A stretch of DNA of 64,000 nt from positions 1 through 64,000 of the forward strand of contig JAHEET010000005.1 in the NCBI GenBank assembly GCA_024640565.1, in the 5' to 3' direction. The stretch is from Flavobacteriaceae bacterium (GTDB lineage: Bacteria; Bacteroidota; Bacteroidia; Flavobacteriales; Flavobacteriaceae). Positions 9,273-17,331 of the stretch are shown one piece after another. How positions within the stretch are numbered: position 1 is the first letter of the stretch; each line of letters opens with the position of its first letter. A program made the position numbers and the translations under genes. The notes beneath the pieces were generated by a model. That model did not search any database. It saw only the letters and a list, made by a program, of their open reading frames with translations, and was not told the DNA's origin.

Positions 9273-9719
9273 ATGAAACGTATTAAAGAATATAAAAAAC
9301 TTTTTAAAGTAGAAGGCCCAATAGATTTGAAAGAATTAAAAAAAGCCTATAGAGGATTGGTAAAAGAATGGCATCCTGACAAATTCTTAGAAGCAGATCA
9401 AAAAGCCGAAGCAGAAATAAAAAGTACCCAAATCATAGACGGTTACCACTTTTTAGTAAGCATTGCTCCTGAAACAAAAGAAGCCAACTTAGACGCTTAT
9501 AAAAAAACCATTACAGAATTTCAAGTAGCAGACTGGCATCACAAAAGCATGCTTTTAGAAGTAACATTCACAGATGGAAATACTTATGAGTACTTTGGTG
9601 TAAGTAAAATTTTGTTTGGAAAATTTATCAATGCAAAATCCATGAACAATTTTGGAAAAAGAAATATCTTCAATTCTTTTATTTATCGAAAATCAATGAA
9701 AGCATCAGCGACAGCATAG
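9273..9719 (+). CDS. J-domain and KTSC-domain fusion protein
   Basis: 148 aa from the ATG at 9273 (the in-frame TTG at 9258 is a poorer start). Residues 1-70 form a short J-domain with the HPD triad at 34-36 (KEWHPDKF), the motif that stimulates DnaK ATPase. Residues 91-140 match the KTSC domain (KSMLLEVTFTDGNTYEYFGV...), a small domain of unknown function seen in prokaryotes and phages, often at protein C-termini. The J-domain here is shorter than in DnaJ. Presumably cytoplasmic; client unknown. Single gene, converging on the S1/P1 nuclease gene with a terminator between them. Confidence 0.85.
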   Translation: MKRIKEYKKLFKVEGPIDLKELKKAYRGLVKEWHPDKFLEADQKAEAEIKSTQIIDGYHFLVSIAPETKEANLDAYKKTITEFQVADWHHKSMLLEVTFTDGNTYEYFGVSKILFGKFINAKSMNNFGKRNIFNSFIYRKSMKASATA

Positions 9720-9765
9720 AACAATACCATTTTTTTCGTCTTAAGAAAACAAACTACAACTCAAT

Positions 9766-9799
9766 AAAAAAGAAATTACAATCCCCGTAATCTCTTTTT
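9766..9799. terminator. Probable bidirectional terminator
   Basis: Imperfect stem AAAAAAGAAATTAC / GTAATCTCTTTTT (one A-C mismatch) with A- and T-runs, between the convergent KTSC and nuclease genes. Confidence 0.6.
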
Positions 9800-9832
9800 C
9801 TGTTTTAGACAATACTTCCCTTAGTGTGCTCT

Positions 9833-10612
9833 TTAATAAATATCATTTAAAATTTTTGCCAAACGAATGCCTCCTTTTTGTAGCTGAGTTCTTACCGTTG
9901 CAAAATGATCATACGAATAGCGGTAGCGCAAATTCTCTCCCTCTTTTACAGAGCTATAAAGTTCCTTGGTAATTGCATGTACTTCGTTTACCCAATCTTC
10001 TACACTTCCCTTTTCAATGGCTTTCACTTGACTTCTAGAAAGATCTTTGGCATTGTTTGCCAACTCCAAATAACTCATATTCCATGCCTCAATCATTTTG
10101 TTATCCCAAACAGAATGCAAATTGGTTCCTTGTCCAAACCATTGAACTTTTATTCGATTTCCTCCACGGTCTTCTTTCTGACCAATGTGCATGGGCTGAT
10201 GCAAGTCTCCAACTAAATGGACCAACATTTTTAAATAAAATACTTTGTCCGATTCCTTTTGCTTGGGGTCTTTCAATACCGAAATACATTTTGCAATAGC
10301 AGTAACCAAATCTCCTTTTGGATTTTTTTCTGCCGTTTCATAATTTTCATCCAAGCCCATATTGACATAATGCCATGCAGAAAATGCACTGTATTTGCGA
10401 TCTGATTTTATCTCATCTGCAAAAGTAGAAACAAAAGCCAAACTCTGCCCTTTCAGTAATTTATCAATCTTTCTCTTAGCCCTTTTTGTCAAATGCTTTG
10501 TTGCAATTTCACCTGTCACTCGATGTCCGTTTTGCCCCCAAAAGAAGGATTCATCCACACTAGGAGTCGTTACGAAGAAAATAGAAATAAATAGAATGAT
10601 AGATGCTTTCAT
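9833..10612 (-). CDS. Secreted S1/P1-family nuclease
   Basis: 259 aa with a signal peptide ending just before FFWGQNGHR. In this family the mature N-terminal Trp (here about Trp25) and the following His bind zinc. Further expected tri-zinc ligands are visible: D in TFADEIKSD, H in AWHYVN, the HLVGDLHQPMH block and HSVWDNKM. S1/P1 nucleases cut single-stranded DNA and RNA and remove 3' phosphates, so a role in extracellular or periplasmic nucleic-acid scavenging is likely. The predicted product stops right after the catalytic domain, without a T9SS tail, so it is probably periplasmic. Divergent from the SPFH operon. Confidence 0.92.
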   Translation of the reverse strand: MKASIILFISIFFVTTPSVDESFFWGQNGHRVTGEIATKHLTKRAKRKIDKLLKGQSLAFVSTFADEIKSDRKYSAFSAWHYVNMGLDENYETAEKNPKGDLVTAIAKCISVLKDPKQKESDKVFYLKMLVHLVGDLHQPMHIGQKEDRGGNRIKVQWFGQGTNLHSVWDNKMIEAWNMSYLELANNAKDLSRSQVKAIEKGSVEDWVNEVHAITKELYSSVKEGENLRYRYSYDHFATVRTQLQKGGIRLAKILNDIY

Positions 10613-10666
10613 AGTCGTTTTTAAAATTAATTTTCAGCTAAATTATAAAAATAATGATAAAAAGAA

Positions 10667-10698
10667 TTGTAAAATTAAAAAAATATATAATATCTTTG
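10667..10698 (+). promoter_or_regulatory. Promoter of the SPFH-Arc operon
   Basis: TTG at 10667-10669, 21-bp spacer, TATCTTTG at 10691-10698: a good match to the Bacteroidota TTG/TAnnTTTG promoter, 35 bp before the SPFH gene start. Confidence 0.6.
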
Positions 10699-10731
10699 TG
10701 ATATCATTATAATATCAATTTAACAAAGATA
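10691..10731. promoter_or_regulatory. Operator-like repeats at the SPFH operon promoter
   Basis: Two overlapping symmetries sit on the transcription start: an ATATCA direct repeat at 10701-10706 and 10712-10717, one helical turn (11 bp) apart, and a 9-bp perfect inverted repeat TATCTTTGT (10691-10699) / ACAAAGATA (10723-10731) that includes the -7 box. The spacing fits a ribbon-helix-helix repressor, and the last gene of the operon encodes one. That it binds here is inference. Confidence 0.4.
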
Positions 10732-10732
10732 C

Positions 10733-11593
10733 ATGAAAGAAGAAAAAATCATCAAGCCTGCAAATGGCTATTTAATGTTATTCATCCTTATCACATTATT
10801 ATTTGGAAGCATTGCGACTGCTATACGCACAGAAGATCCGCGTTTTCTAATAGGTACTTTTATTGGTTTGTTTGGACTGTTTGGCTTTATCTTGGTAAAC
10901 CCAAATACTTCAAAAGTGGTTTTACTTTTTGGAAAGTACATTGGAACAATTAAAGACAATGGCCTTTACTGGGCAAACCCTTTATTCAGAAAAAAAACCA
11001 TCTCATTAAGAGCCAGTAATTTTGACAGTGAACGCTTAAAAGTAAACGACAAACTAGGAAATCCAATTATGATTTCTACGATTTTAGTTTGGCGAGTTAC
11101 CAATACCTACAAAGCTGCATTTGACGTAGACAATTACGAAAATTTTGTACGCGTACAAACCGATGCTGCAGTTCGAAAATTAGCAAGTATGTATCCGTAC
11201 GATAATTTTGCAGACGAAGGGCATGACGAAGACATTACCTTACGATCTAGTGTAAATGAAGTTTCTGAAGCTTTGGAGAAAGAAATTGACGAACGCTTAT
11301 CCATTGCCGGAATTGAAGTTTTAGAAGCTCGAATTGGCTACCTAGCTTATGCGCAAGAAATTGCAAGTGCCATGCTTAAAAGACAACAGGCAACTGCCAT
11401 TGTAGCTGCAAGACATAAAATTGTACAAGGAGCCGTAGAAATGGTAGAAATGGCCCTAGAAGAATTAAATAAAAAGCAAATTGTTGCACTAGATGAAGAA
11501 CGAAAAGCAGCCATGGTAAGCAACTTATTGGTGATCTTGTGTGGAGACAAAGAAGCATCTCCTGTAGTAAATACGGGAACTTTGAATCATTAG
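10733..11593 (+). CDS. SPFH/Band 7 domain membrane protein
   Basis: 286 aa. Two N-terminal membrane segments (about 13-31 and 39-57) are followed by an SPFH/prohibitin-like domain (about 60-230) with the typical YRVD-like and ALEKEIDERLSIAGIEVLEARI blocks, then an Ala/Glu-rich helix (KRQQATAIVAARHKIVQGAVEMVEMAL) likely to oligomerise. SPFH proteins build large ring or cage assemblies in the membrane and often regulate proteases or membrane microdomains. First gene of an operon with DUF4177, a membrane protein, an alpha/beta hydrolase and an Arc-type repressor. Partner protein unknown. Confidence 0.88.
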   Translation: MKEEKIIKPANGYLMLFILITLLFGSIATAIRTEDPRFLIGTFIGLFGLFGFILVNPNTSKVVLLFGKYIGTIKDNGLYWANPLFRKKTISLRASNFDSERLKVNDKLGNPIMISTILVWRVTNTYKAAFDVDNYENFVRVQTDAAVRKLASMYPYDNFADEGHDEDITLRSSVNEVSEALEKEIDERLSIAGIEVLEARIGYLAYAQEIASAMLKRQQATAIVAARHKIVQGAVEMVEMALEELNKKQIVALDEERKAAMVSNLLVILCGDKEASPVVNTGTLNH

Positions 11594-11619
11594 CAGTTTG
11601 TAGACTTTAAAAAAAAAAA

Positions 11620-11778
11620 ATGAAAGAATATAAAGTAGTAACATTAAAATTAGGATTTAGAAATAGAACTCAAAACTTTGAAGATCTATTGAATCAATAT
11701 GCGAGAGAAGGTTGGACGCTAAAAGAGGTACCTACCAATTGGAATTCAATAATCTTAGAAAGAGATAAAAATAGGTAA
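11620..11778 (+). CDS. DUF4177 small protein
   Basis: 52 aa, MKEYKVVTLK...LLNQYAREGWTLKEVPTN...ILERDK. The EYKVV start, the central L...REGWxLKxV block and a final I/L-LER strand are the DUF4177 pattern, a small alpha/beta fold of unknown function. It begins 26 bp after the SPFH stop, behind a 10-A run, and ends 2 bp before the next start, so it is part of the operon. Too short for most automatic gene callers. Confidence 0.8.
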   Translation: MKEYKVVTLKLGFRNRTQNFEDLLNQYAREGWTLKEVPTNWNSIILERDKNR

Positions 11779-11780
11779 GC

Positions 11781-12275
11781 ATGAAAGTTTTCATTGAAGA
11801 ACAACGATTTAGACAAGTTTGGCTCATGGTACTTCTAGGGTTTAGTCTTCTGGTTCCAGTTGGGTTGATTATCAATGAATACGCAAAAGACAACACCAGC
11901 ATGACTCTCCAAGCATTTATTGGGACACTAGGGACAATTATTGCCTCTGTTTTGTTGATTTTCATATTCAAATTATCCACAAAAATCGATGAAAAAGGAA
12001 TTCATTATCAATTTTTTCCATTCCATATTTCTATGAAAACAATTTTGTGGTCAGAAATTGCACACGCAGAAGTTAGAACTTACGACCCCCTGGGAGAATA
12101 TGGCGGTTGGGGATTGCGATACAGTTTCAATAAAAAAAGAGGAAATGCCATTAATGTTTCTGGAGATATTGGCATTCAGTTAACACTCAAAAACGGTAAA
12201 AAACTATTAATTGGAACCCAAAAAAAAGAAGCTGTAAGCAGGGTTTTAAAAACCTATAATCTCAAGCTAGTATGA
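11781..12275 (+). CDS. Two-TM membrane protein with PH-like soluble domain (DUF6141-like)
   Basis: 164 aa. Hydrophobic segments at about 14-31 and 44-64, then a soluble region of mixed beta strands (KIDEKGIHYQFFPF, WSEIAHAEVRTYDPLGEYGGWGLRY, IQLTLKNGKKLLIGTQKKEAV) that reads like a bacterial PH-domain membrane protein; it resembles DUF6141. Function unknown. The start is 2 bp after DUF4177 and its stop overlaps the hydrolase start by 4 bp (ATGA), so translation is probably coupled. Confidence 0.7.
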   Translation: MKVFIEEQRFRQVWLMVLLGFSLLVPVGLIINEYAKDNTSMTLQAFIGTLGTIIASVLLIFIFKLSTKIDEKGIHYQFFPFHISMKTILWSEIAHAEVRTYDPLGEYGGWGLRYSFNKKRGNAINVSGDIGIQLTLKNGKKLLIGTQKKEAVSRVLKTYNLKLV

Positions 12276-13186
12276 TACGATTATTTCCCTTTATGATGTT
12301 TATTTTGTTTGGAATCTCAAATGGATTTTCACAAATAACAACTCAAGAGATTACAATTCAAAACCAAGCAATACAATTGCCAGGTACGCTAAGCTATCCT
12401 GCAGAGAACAGCCCACTTATCATCTGGGTTCATGGATCTGGTGGTGTTGATCGCTATGGAAACCAACCACAATACATTCAACAATTCAGAACCGCAGTCA
12501 ACAAAGAAAAGATTGCTTTCTTTAGCTATGACAAGCGCACGGCAAATCCCAATAATAGAGCATTCTTAAAAGGGGGTGTTTTATTTAATGATTTCATTTT
12601 AGATGTAAAAGAGGTTGTAAATCATTTTAAAAACGATACTCGTTTTAACAGCATTACGCTAGTAGGACACAGCCAGGGTTCTTTAACAGCCATGATGGCT
12701 TTAAAAAATGTAGACAACTACATCTCTATTGCAGGTGCAGGTGAAACCATTGATAAGATTCTTATAAAACAACTTCGTGCGCAAAGTCTCGAATATGCGA
12801 ACATTGCAAAAGCACATTTTAAAGAACTCAAAGAAACGGGGAGCATCAAAGAAGTAAACCCTAATTTGATGGCAATTTTTGCGAAACCAAATCAAGAATT
12901 CTGGTCATCCTGGATTGCAGTTGATCCTATAAAAACATTAAAAAAAATAACCATCCCAACACTTATTATCAACGGTGACAAAGACATTCAAGTGGGGGTT
13001 GAAAATGCCTCTAAACTAAAAGCAGTAAAACCAAATGCATCTTATGCGATTATCCAAAACATGAATCACATTTTAAAAGACATTCAAAAAGAAGCGGACA
13101 ATATCAAATCTTACAACTCCCCCAAATTTCCCGTTTCTAAGCAACTCATTGAAACCATTGTTTCATTTGTAAAAAAGCAACCATAG
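12272..13186 (+). CDS. Secreted alpha/beta hydrolase
   Basis: 304 aa with a signal peptide (MIRLFPFMMFILFGISNGFSQ). The oxyanion segment HGSGG (54-58), nucleophile elbow GHSQG (132-136, Ser134), an acid in INGDKDIQVG and a His in IQNMNHILKD complete the catalytic triad of the esterase/lipase-like alpha/beta hydrolase fold. Expected in the periplasm, likely an esterase; the substrate cannot be read. It overlaps the preceding membrane gene by 4 bp and is followed after 1 bp by the Arc-type gene. Confidence 0.87.
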   Translation: MIRLFPFMMFILFGISNGFSQITTQEITIQNQAIQLPGTLSYPAENSPLIIWVHGSGGVDRYGNQPQYIQQFRTAVNKEKIAFFSYDKRTANPNNRAFLKGGVLFNDFILDVKEVVNHFKNDTRFNSITLVGHSQGSLTAMMALKNVDNYISIAGAGETIDKILIKQLRAQSLEYANIAKAHFKELKETGSIKEVNPNLMAIFAKPNQEFWSSWIAVDPIKTLKKITIPTLIINGDKDIQVGVENASKLKAVKPNASYAIIQNMNHILKDIQKEADNIKSYNSPKFPVSKQLIETIVSFVKKQP

Positions 13187-13187
13187 C

Positions 13188-13352
13188 ATGCAAAAAAAGA
13201 AAGCCTTTGCTTTGCGAATTAATGAAGATCTTATGAAGACCATTGAAAAATGGGCTGCAGATGAGTTCCGTTCTACAAACGGTCAAATTGAATGGATGCT
13301 ATCGAAGGCCTTAAAAGAAGCAAAACGAACTCCAACAAAAAAGGAAGAATAA
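13188..13352 (+). CDS. Arc-family ribbon-helix-helix DNA-binding protein
   Basis: 54 aa: MQKKKAFALRINEDLMKTIE then a helix pair with EFRSTNGQIEWMLSKALKEA. The FALRI strand followed by two helices is the Arc/MetJ ribbon-helix-helix fold, which binds DNA as paired dimers. It starts 1 bp after the hydrolase stop and is the last gene of the SPFH operon, so autoregulation of the operon through the repeats at 10691-10731 is the obvious proposal. Missed by long-ORF gene calling because of its size. Confidence 0.82.
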   Translation: MQKKKAFALRINEDLMKTIEKWAADEFRSTNGQIEWMLSKALKEAKRTPTKKEE

Positions 13353-13474
13353 CCGCTTAAACCCTTCCAAGAATCTTCGAAGAATCAAACACCTTAGAAA
13401 GGCAACACTCCCTCAAATCACATGGCATTTTTTGTATCTTAGTGCCAATTATTAAAATTCAACAAAACACCCTA

Positions 13475-16400
13475 ATGAAAAAACTATTCACACTGTTATT
13501 TTTATGCACATCTCCACTACTGTTCGCTCAAGAATTTTCGATGGACATGGTAAAAAACATGAAACCAAGAAACATTGGTCCAGGTGGAATGTCTGGACGT
13601 GTAACCACAATTGATGTTGTAGAATCAAATCCTGAAATAATGTATGCGGGGACTGCTTCTGGTGGAATTTGGAAATCTACTTCCGGCGGCATCAAATGGA
13701 TACCTATTTTTGAAAATGAAGTAACAGCCTCTATAGGGGCACTAGCCATCCAACAATCCAACCCAAGTGTTCTTTGGGCAGGAACTGGTGAAGGAAATCC
13801 AAGAAATAGTTTGAATGGTGGTTATGGAATTTTCAAGTCTTTAGATGCTGGAAAAACATGGAAATCCATGGGACTCGAAAAGACCCGACATATTCACCGT
13901 GTACTCATTCATCCCTCAAACCCAGACATTGTGTATGTAGGCGCCATTGGATCTCCTTGGGGAGAACACAAAGAACGTGGTGTATATAAAACAATCGATG
14001 GCGGAAAAACATGGAAACAGATTTTACATACAAATGAAAAATCGGGTGCTGCAGACTTGATTATGGATCCTAAAAATCCAAATAAAATCATCGCAGCAAT
14101 GTGGGAGCACAAACGTGACCCATGGTTTTTTAAGTCTGGTGGCGAAGGGAGTGGCTTATACATTACACACGATGGTGGAGAAAACTGGAAACAAATCACC
14201 GCAAAAGAAGGCTTCCCAAAAGGGGAATTGGGACGGATTGGTGTAGCCATAGCACCCAACAATCCCGAGGTAATTTATGCTTTGGTAGAAGCAAAGAAAA
14301 ATGCGCTCTATAAAAGTGAAGATGGCGGCTTTCGATGGAAAAAAATCAATGACAAACCTGGAATTGGAAACCGTCCTTTTTATTATTCAGAAATTTACGT
14401 AGATCCACAAAACGAAAACAAACTCTACACCGTTTTTACTTATGTCAATGTTTCAGAAGATGGTGGAAAATCATTCAACCAATTAATGCCTGCGTATGGC
14501 GTAAACAATGGCGTACACCCAGACCATCATGCTTGGTGGATACACCCGAACAATGGAAAGTTTATGATTGATGGAAATGACGGAGGCTTAAACATCACAA
14601 AAGATGGAGGAAAAACTTGGCGTTTTATCGGAAACATTCCCGTAGCCCAATTCTATCATATAAATGTAGACAATGAGTTCCCTTACAATGTCTATGGCGG
14701 AATGCAAGACAATGGTTCTTGGCGTGGCCCTGCATATGTATGGAAAAGTCAAGGAATCCGCAATTCATATTGGCAAGAGATTAGCTTTGGTGATGGTTTT
14801 GATGTAGTCCCAGACAAAGAGGATGCGCGTTATGGATGGTCAATGAGTCAACAAGGAGCAGTCTCAAGATATGATTACCTAACAGGAAATAACTACGGAG
14901 TAAAACCCACACACAAAGATGCAGCAGTTAGATTACGTTTCAATTGGAACGCTGCCATAAATATAGATCCTTTTGATAGCTCAACCTTGTATTTTGGAAG
15001 TCAGTTTGTACACAAATCAACAGACAAAGGACTAACCTGGACTACGATTTCTCCAGACCTATCTACCAATGACCCAGAAAAATTGAAACAAGCCGAAAGT
15101 GGTGGTTTAACGATGGACGCAACAGGTGCAGAAAACCATTGTACAATCTTGGTTATAGAACCTACTGTGTTGGAAAAGGATGTTTTATGGGCAGCAACAG
15201 ATGATGGCCAAGTACAACTCACTAAAAATGGAGGAACCAATTGGACCAATGTTGCCAAAAACATTAAAGGATTGCCAAAAAATGCATGGATAACACAAAT
15301 AAAGGCTTCCAACAAAAACAAAGGTGAAGCACTCTTAATTGCAAATGATTATCGTCGCTTTAACTATACACCTTATGCATACAGAACCAAAAACTATGGA
15401 AAAACATGGACACGTATCGTTGATGAAAATGATGTACAGAGTTATACGTTATGTATTGTAGAAGATCCTGTAAATGAAAACTTATTGTTTTTAGGCACCG
15501 ATGATGGGTTGTATATTTCGATCGATGCAGGAAAAAAATGGACCAAATGGACAGCCGGTTTTCCTACAGTGCCTGTAAAGGATTTGGTCATTCAGGAAAG
15601 AGAACACGATCTCGTAATTGGTACTTTTGGAAGAGCTGCTTGGGTATTGGATGACATTCGCCCTCTAAGAGCCTTGGCAAATACGAATGTTAGCAAAAAA
15701 GATCTCGTCTTATTTCCACCTCCAACCGCTTATCAGGCTGCATTCCAACAACCAACAGGGAGTCGATTTGGAGCTGATGCAATCTATCAGGGTGAAAACA
15801 GAAAAAGTGGCGCGCTCATTTCTTATTACATCAACAAACCTGTTGAAGACAAAACACAAAAAAAGAGCAGGAAAAAACAAGATTCTATAAAATTAGAGGT
15901 TTATGAGGGTACACGTAAAATAAGGACCCTACAGTTTAAGGCGCCCAAAGAAAGTGGTATCCACAAAACAACCTGGTATCTCAGAGAAAAAGGAGTTGCA
16001 AGAGCTTCCAGAAAAATAAGAACATCCAAAAGAGAACCGGCAGGGGTTGCCGTAAAACCCGGAACATATCATTTAAAAATGACTTTTGGGACAGCAGTTT
16101 CCGAACAGGACATTACCGTTTCTTTTGATCCGAGACTAGAAATGTCTCAAGATGCCATCAATCAAAAATATGATGCAAGCAAAGCACTAGAAGAATATCA
16201 AGCACAAATTGCAGCGATCGTAAAGCAATTGGTTGAAAGCAAAAATACAGCAAACACTTTGAAAGTAAAATTAGAAAAAGAGGATGCAAAAAAATATAAA
16301 AATGAGATTTCCCTATCCAAAAAAATAATTAAAAAGGTAGACGGATTGATTGCACTGTATTTGGGAACGATTGATAAAAGACAAGGCATTACTAGAAACC

Positions 16401-16633
16401 CGGCAGTGACCGTAAATCAACGTTTAGGAGTTGCTAGCAGATACATTCGATCTCGATTTGGAGAGCAAACGGATACAGAAAAAACACTTCTGAATCAATT
16501 TAAAGATGCCTATCATAAAACGGTCTTTGAAACAAATTCCTTTTTTGTGGAGGATTGGTCTGCCTATGAAGCTTCTTTAGAAAAAATAAAAATCTCTCCT
16601 TTTAAGGAAATCAAAAATTTTACAATCAATTAA
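13475..16633 (+). CDS. Large secreted BNR/VPS10 (sortilin)-type beta-propeller protein
   Basis: 1052 aa from the ATG at 13475, which opens a signal peptide (MKKLFTLLFLCTSPLLFAQ); an in-frame upstream start at 13442 lacks this. The first ~750 residues hold at least ten Asp-box/BNR motifs (SLDAGKTW, TIDGGKTW, THDGGENW, TKDGGKTW, STDKGLTW, SIDAGKKW and others) with the KPRNIGPGGMSGRV opening of VPS10/sortilin-like bacterial propellers. A beta-rich region and a charged helical C-terminus (about 870-960) follow. Such proteins are common and abundant in marine flavobacteria; enzyme activity has rarely been shown. No T9SS tail is visible. A TATCTTAG box lies at about 13435-13442. Confidence 0.85.
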   Translation: MKKLFTLLFLCTSPLLFAQEFSMDMVKNMKPRNIGPGGMSGRVTTIDVVESNPEIMYAGTASGGIWKSTSGGIKWIPIFENEVTASIGALAIQQSNPSVLWAGTGEGNPRNSLNGGYGIFKSLDAGKTWKSMGLEKTRHIHRVLIHPSNPDIVYVGAIGSPWGEHKERGVYKTIDGGKTWKQILHTNEKSGAADLIMDPKNPNKIIAAMWEHKRDPWFFKSGGEGSGLYITHDGGENWKQITAKEGFPKGELGRIGVAIAPNNPEVIYALVEAKKNALYKSEDGGFRWKKINDKPGIGNRPFYYSEIYVDPQNENKLYTVFTYVNVSEDGGKSFNQLMPAYGVNNGVHPDHHAWWIHPNNGKFMIDGNDGGLNITKDGGKTWRFIGNIPVAQFYHINVDNEFPYNVYGGMQDNGSWRGPAYVWKSQGIRNSYWQEISFGDGFDVVPDKEDARYGWSMSQQGAVSRYDYLTGNNYGVKPTHKDAAVRLRFNWNAAINIDPFDSSTLYFGSQFVHKSTDKGLTWTTISPDLSTNDPEKLKQAESGGLTMDATGAENHCTILVIEPTVLEKDVLWAATDDGQVQLTKNGGTNWTNVAKNIKGLPKNAWITQIKASNKNKGEALLIANDYRRFNYTPYAYRTKNYGKTWTRIVDENDVQSYTLCIVEDPVNENLLFLGTDDGLYISIDAGKKWTKWTAGFPTVPVKDLVIQEREHDLVIGTFGRAAWVLDDIRPLRALANTNVSKKDLVLFPPPTAYQAAFQQPTGSRFGADAIYQGENRKSGALISYYINKPVEDKTQKKSRKKQDSIKLEVYEGTRKIRTLQFKAPKESGIHKTTWYLREKGVARASRKIRTSKREPAGVAVKPGTYHLKMTFGTAVSEQDITVSFDPRLEMSQDAINQKYDASKALEEYQAQIAAIVKQLVESKNTANTLKVKLEKEDAKKYKNEISLSKKIIKKVDGLIALYLGTIDKRQGITRNPAVTVNQRLGVASRYIRSRFGEQTDTEKTLLNQFKDAYHKTVFETNSFFVEDWSAYEASLEKIKISPFKEIKNFTIN

Positions 16634-16642
16634 TACATGCTA

Positions 16643-17317
16643 ATGAAAAAAATCATTTTATGCTGTTGTTTCAGCCTATTTGTGTCAAAAATTCAAGCAC
16701 AAGAATCAGCAGAAAATAACTTAGGCGCATGGTATATGTACAATGGCTCGCACAAAGTATCCAACCAATTCTCACTAAAAACGATGGCACACTATCGTTA
16801 TTTTGAAACAACGAGCGAATTTCAACAATCAATCTACCGGTTGGGTTTCAATTATACCGCAAACAAAAGTTTCAATTTCACATTGGGAATCAGTCCTGTA
16901 AAAACGGATACTGAATATCAAGACCCTTCGGAATTAGCTACAGAATTCAGATTGTATGAAGATATTAATTGGAATACGAATTTAACAAAATTAAAAATTA
17001 GACATCGTTTTCGGTTCGAACATCGTTTTATAGAATTTCAAGGTGAAAAATCTACTGCAAACTGGGTTCGTTATGATTTAAATGTCACCTATCCGCTTTC
17101 AAGAACTTGGAGTGTTTATGCTTTCAATGAAATTTTCATGAATTTTAAAGGGGAAACCATTCCTCAAAATTGGACAGGGGCAGGCGTACTCTACACGCTT
17201 AATTCCAAGATAAAATTAAAGGCAGGTTATTTCAATCAACAATTTAAGAACAGGGCTTTTGATAGGCTACAATTAGGCATCCTTTTAAATACTGATTTTA
17301 GGAAAAGAACCATCTAA
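16643..17317 (+). CDS. DUF2490 outer-membrane-like protein
   Basis: About 224 aa from the ATG at 16643 (an ATG at 16637 is equally in frame). Signal peptide MKKIILCCCFSLFVSKIQAQ, then alternating amphipathic strands (LGAWYMYNG, FRFEHRF, WVRYDLNVTYPL, LKAGYFNQQF) ending in a beta-barrel-like C-terminus. This is the DUF2490 pattern, a predicted outer-membrane barrel family of unknown role. It starts 9 bp after the BNR protein stop and precedes a DUF819 permease by 14 bp, so the three are probably co-transcribed. Confidence 0.8.
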   Translation: MKKIILCCCFSLFVSKIQAQESAENNLGAWYMYNGSHKVSNQFSLKTMAHYRYFETTSEFQQSIYRLGFNYTANKSFNFTLGISPVKTDTEYQDPSELATEFRLYEDINWNTNLTKLKIRHRFRFEHRFIEFQGEKSTANWVRYDLNVTYPLSRTWSVYAFNEIFMNFKGETIPQNWTGAGVLYTLNSKIKLKAGYFNQQFKNRAFDRLQLGILLNTDFRKRTI

Positions 17318-17331
17318 TAAAAAATTAAAAA

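Noticed and set aside
9905..10299. Plus-strand ORFs of 80-103 codons over the S1/P1 nuclease
   Set aside because: Shadows of a gene with full zinc-ligand motifs; no start context or family similarity.
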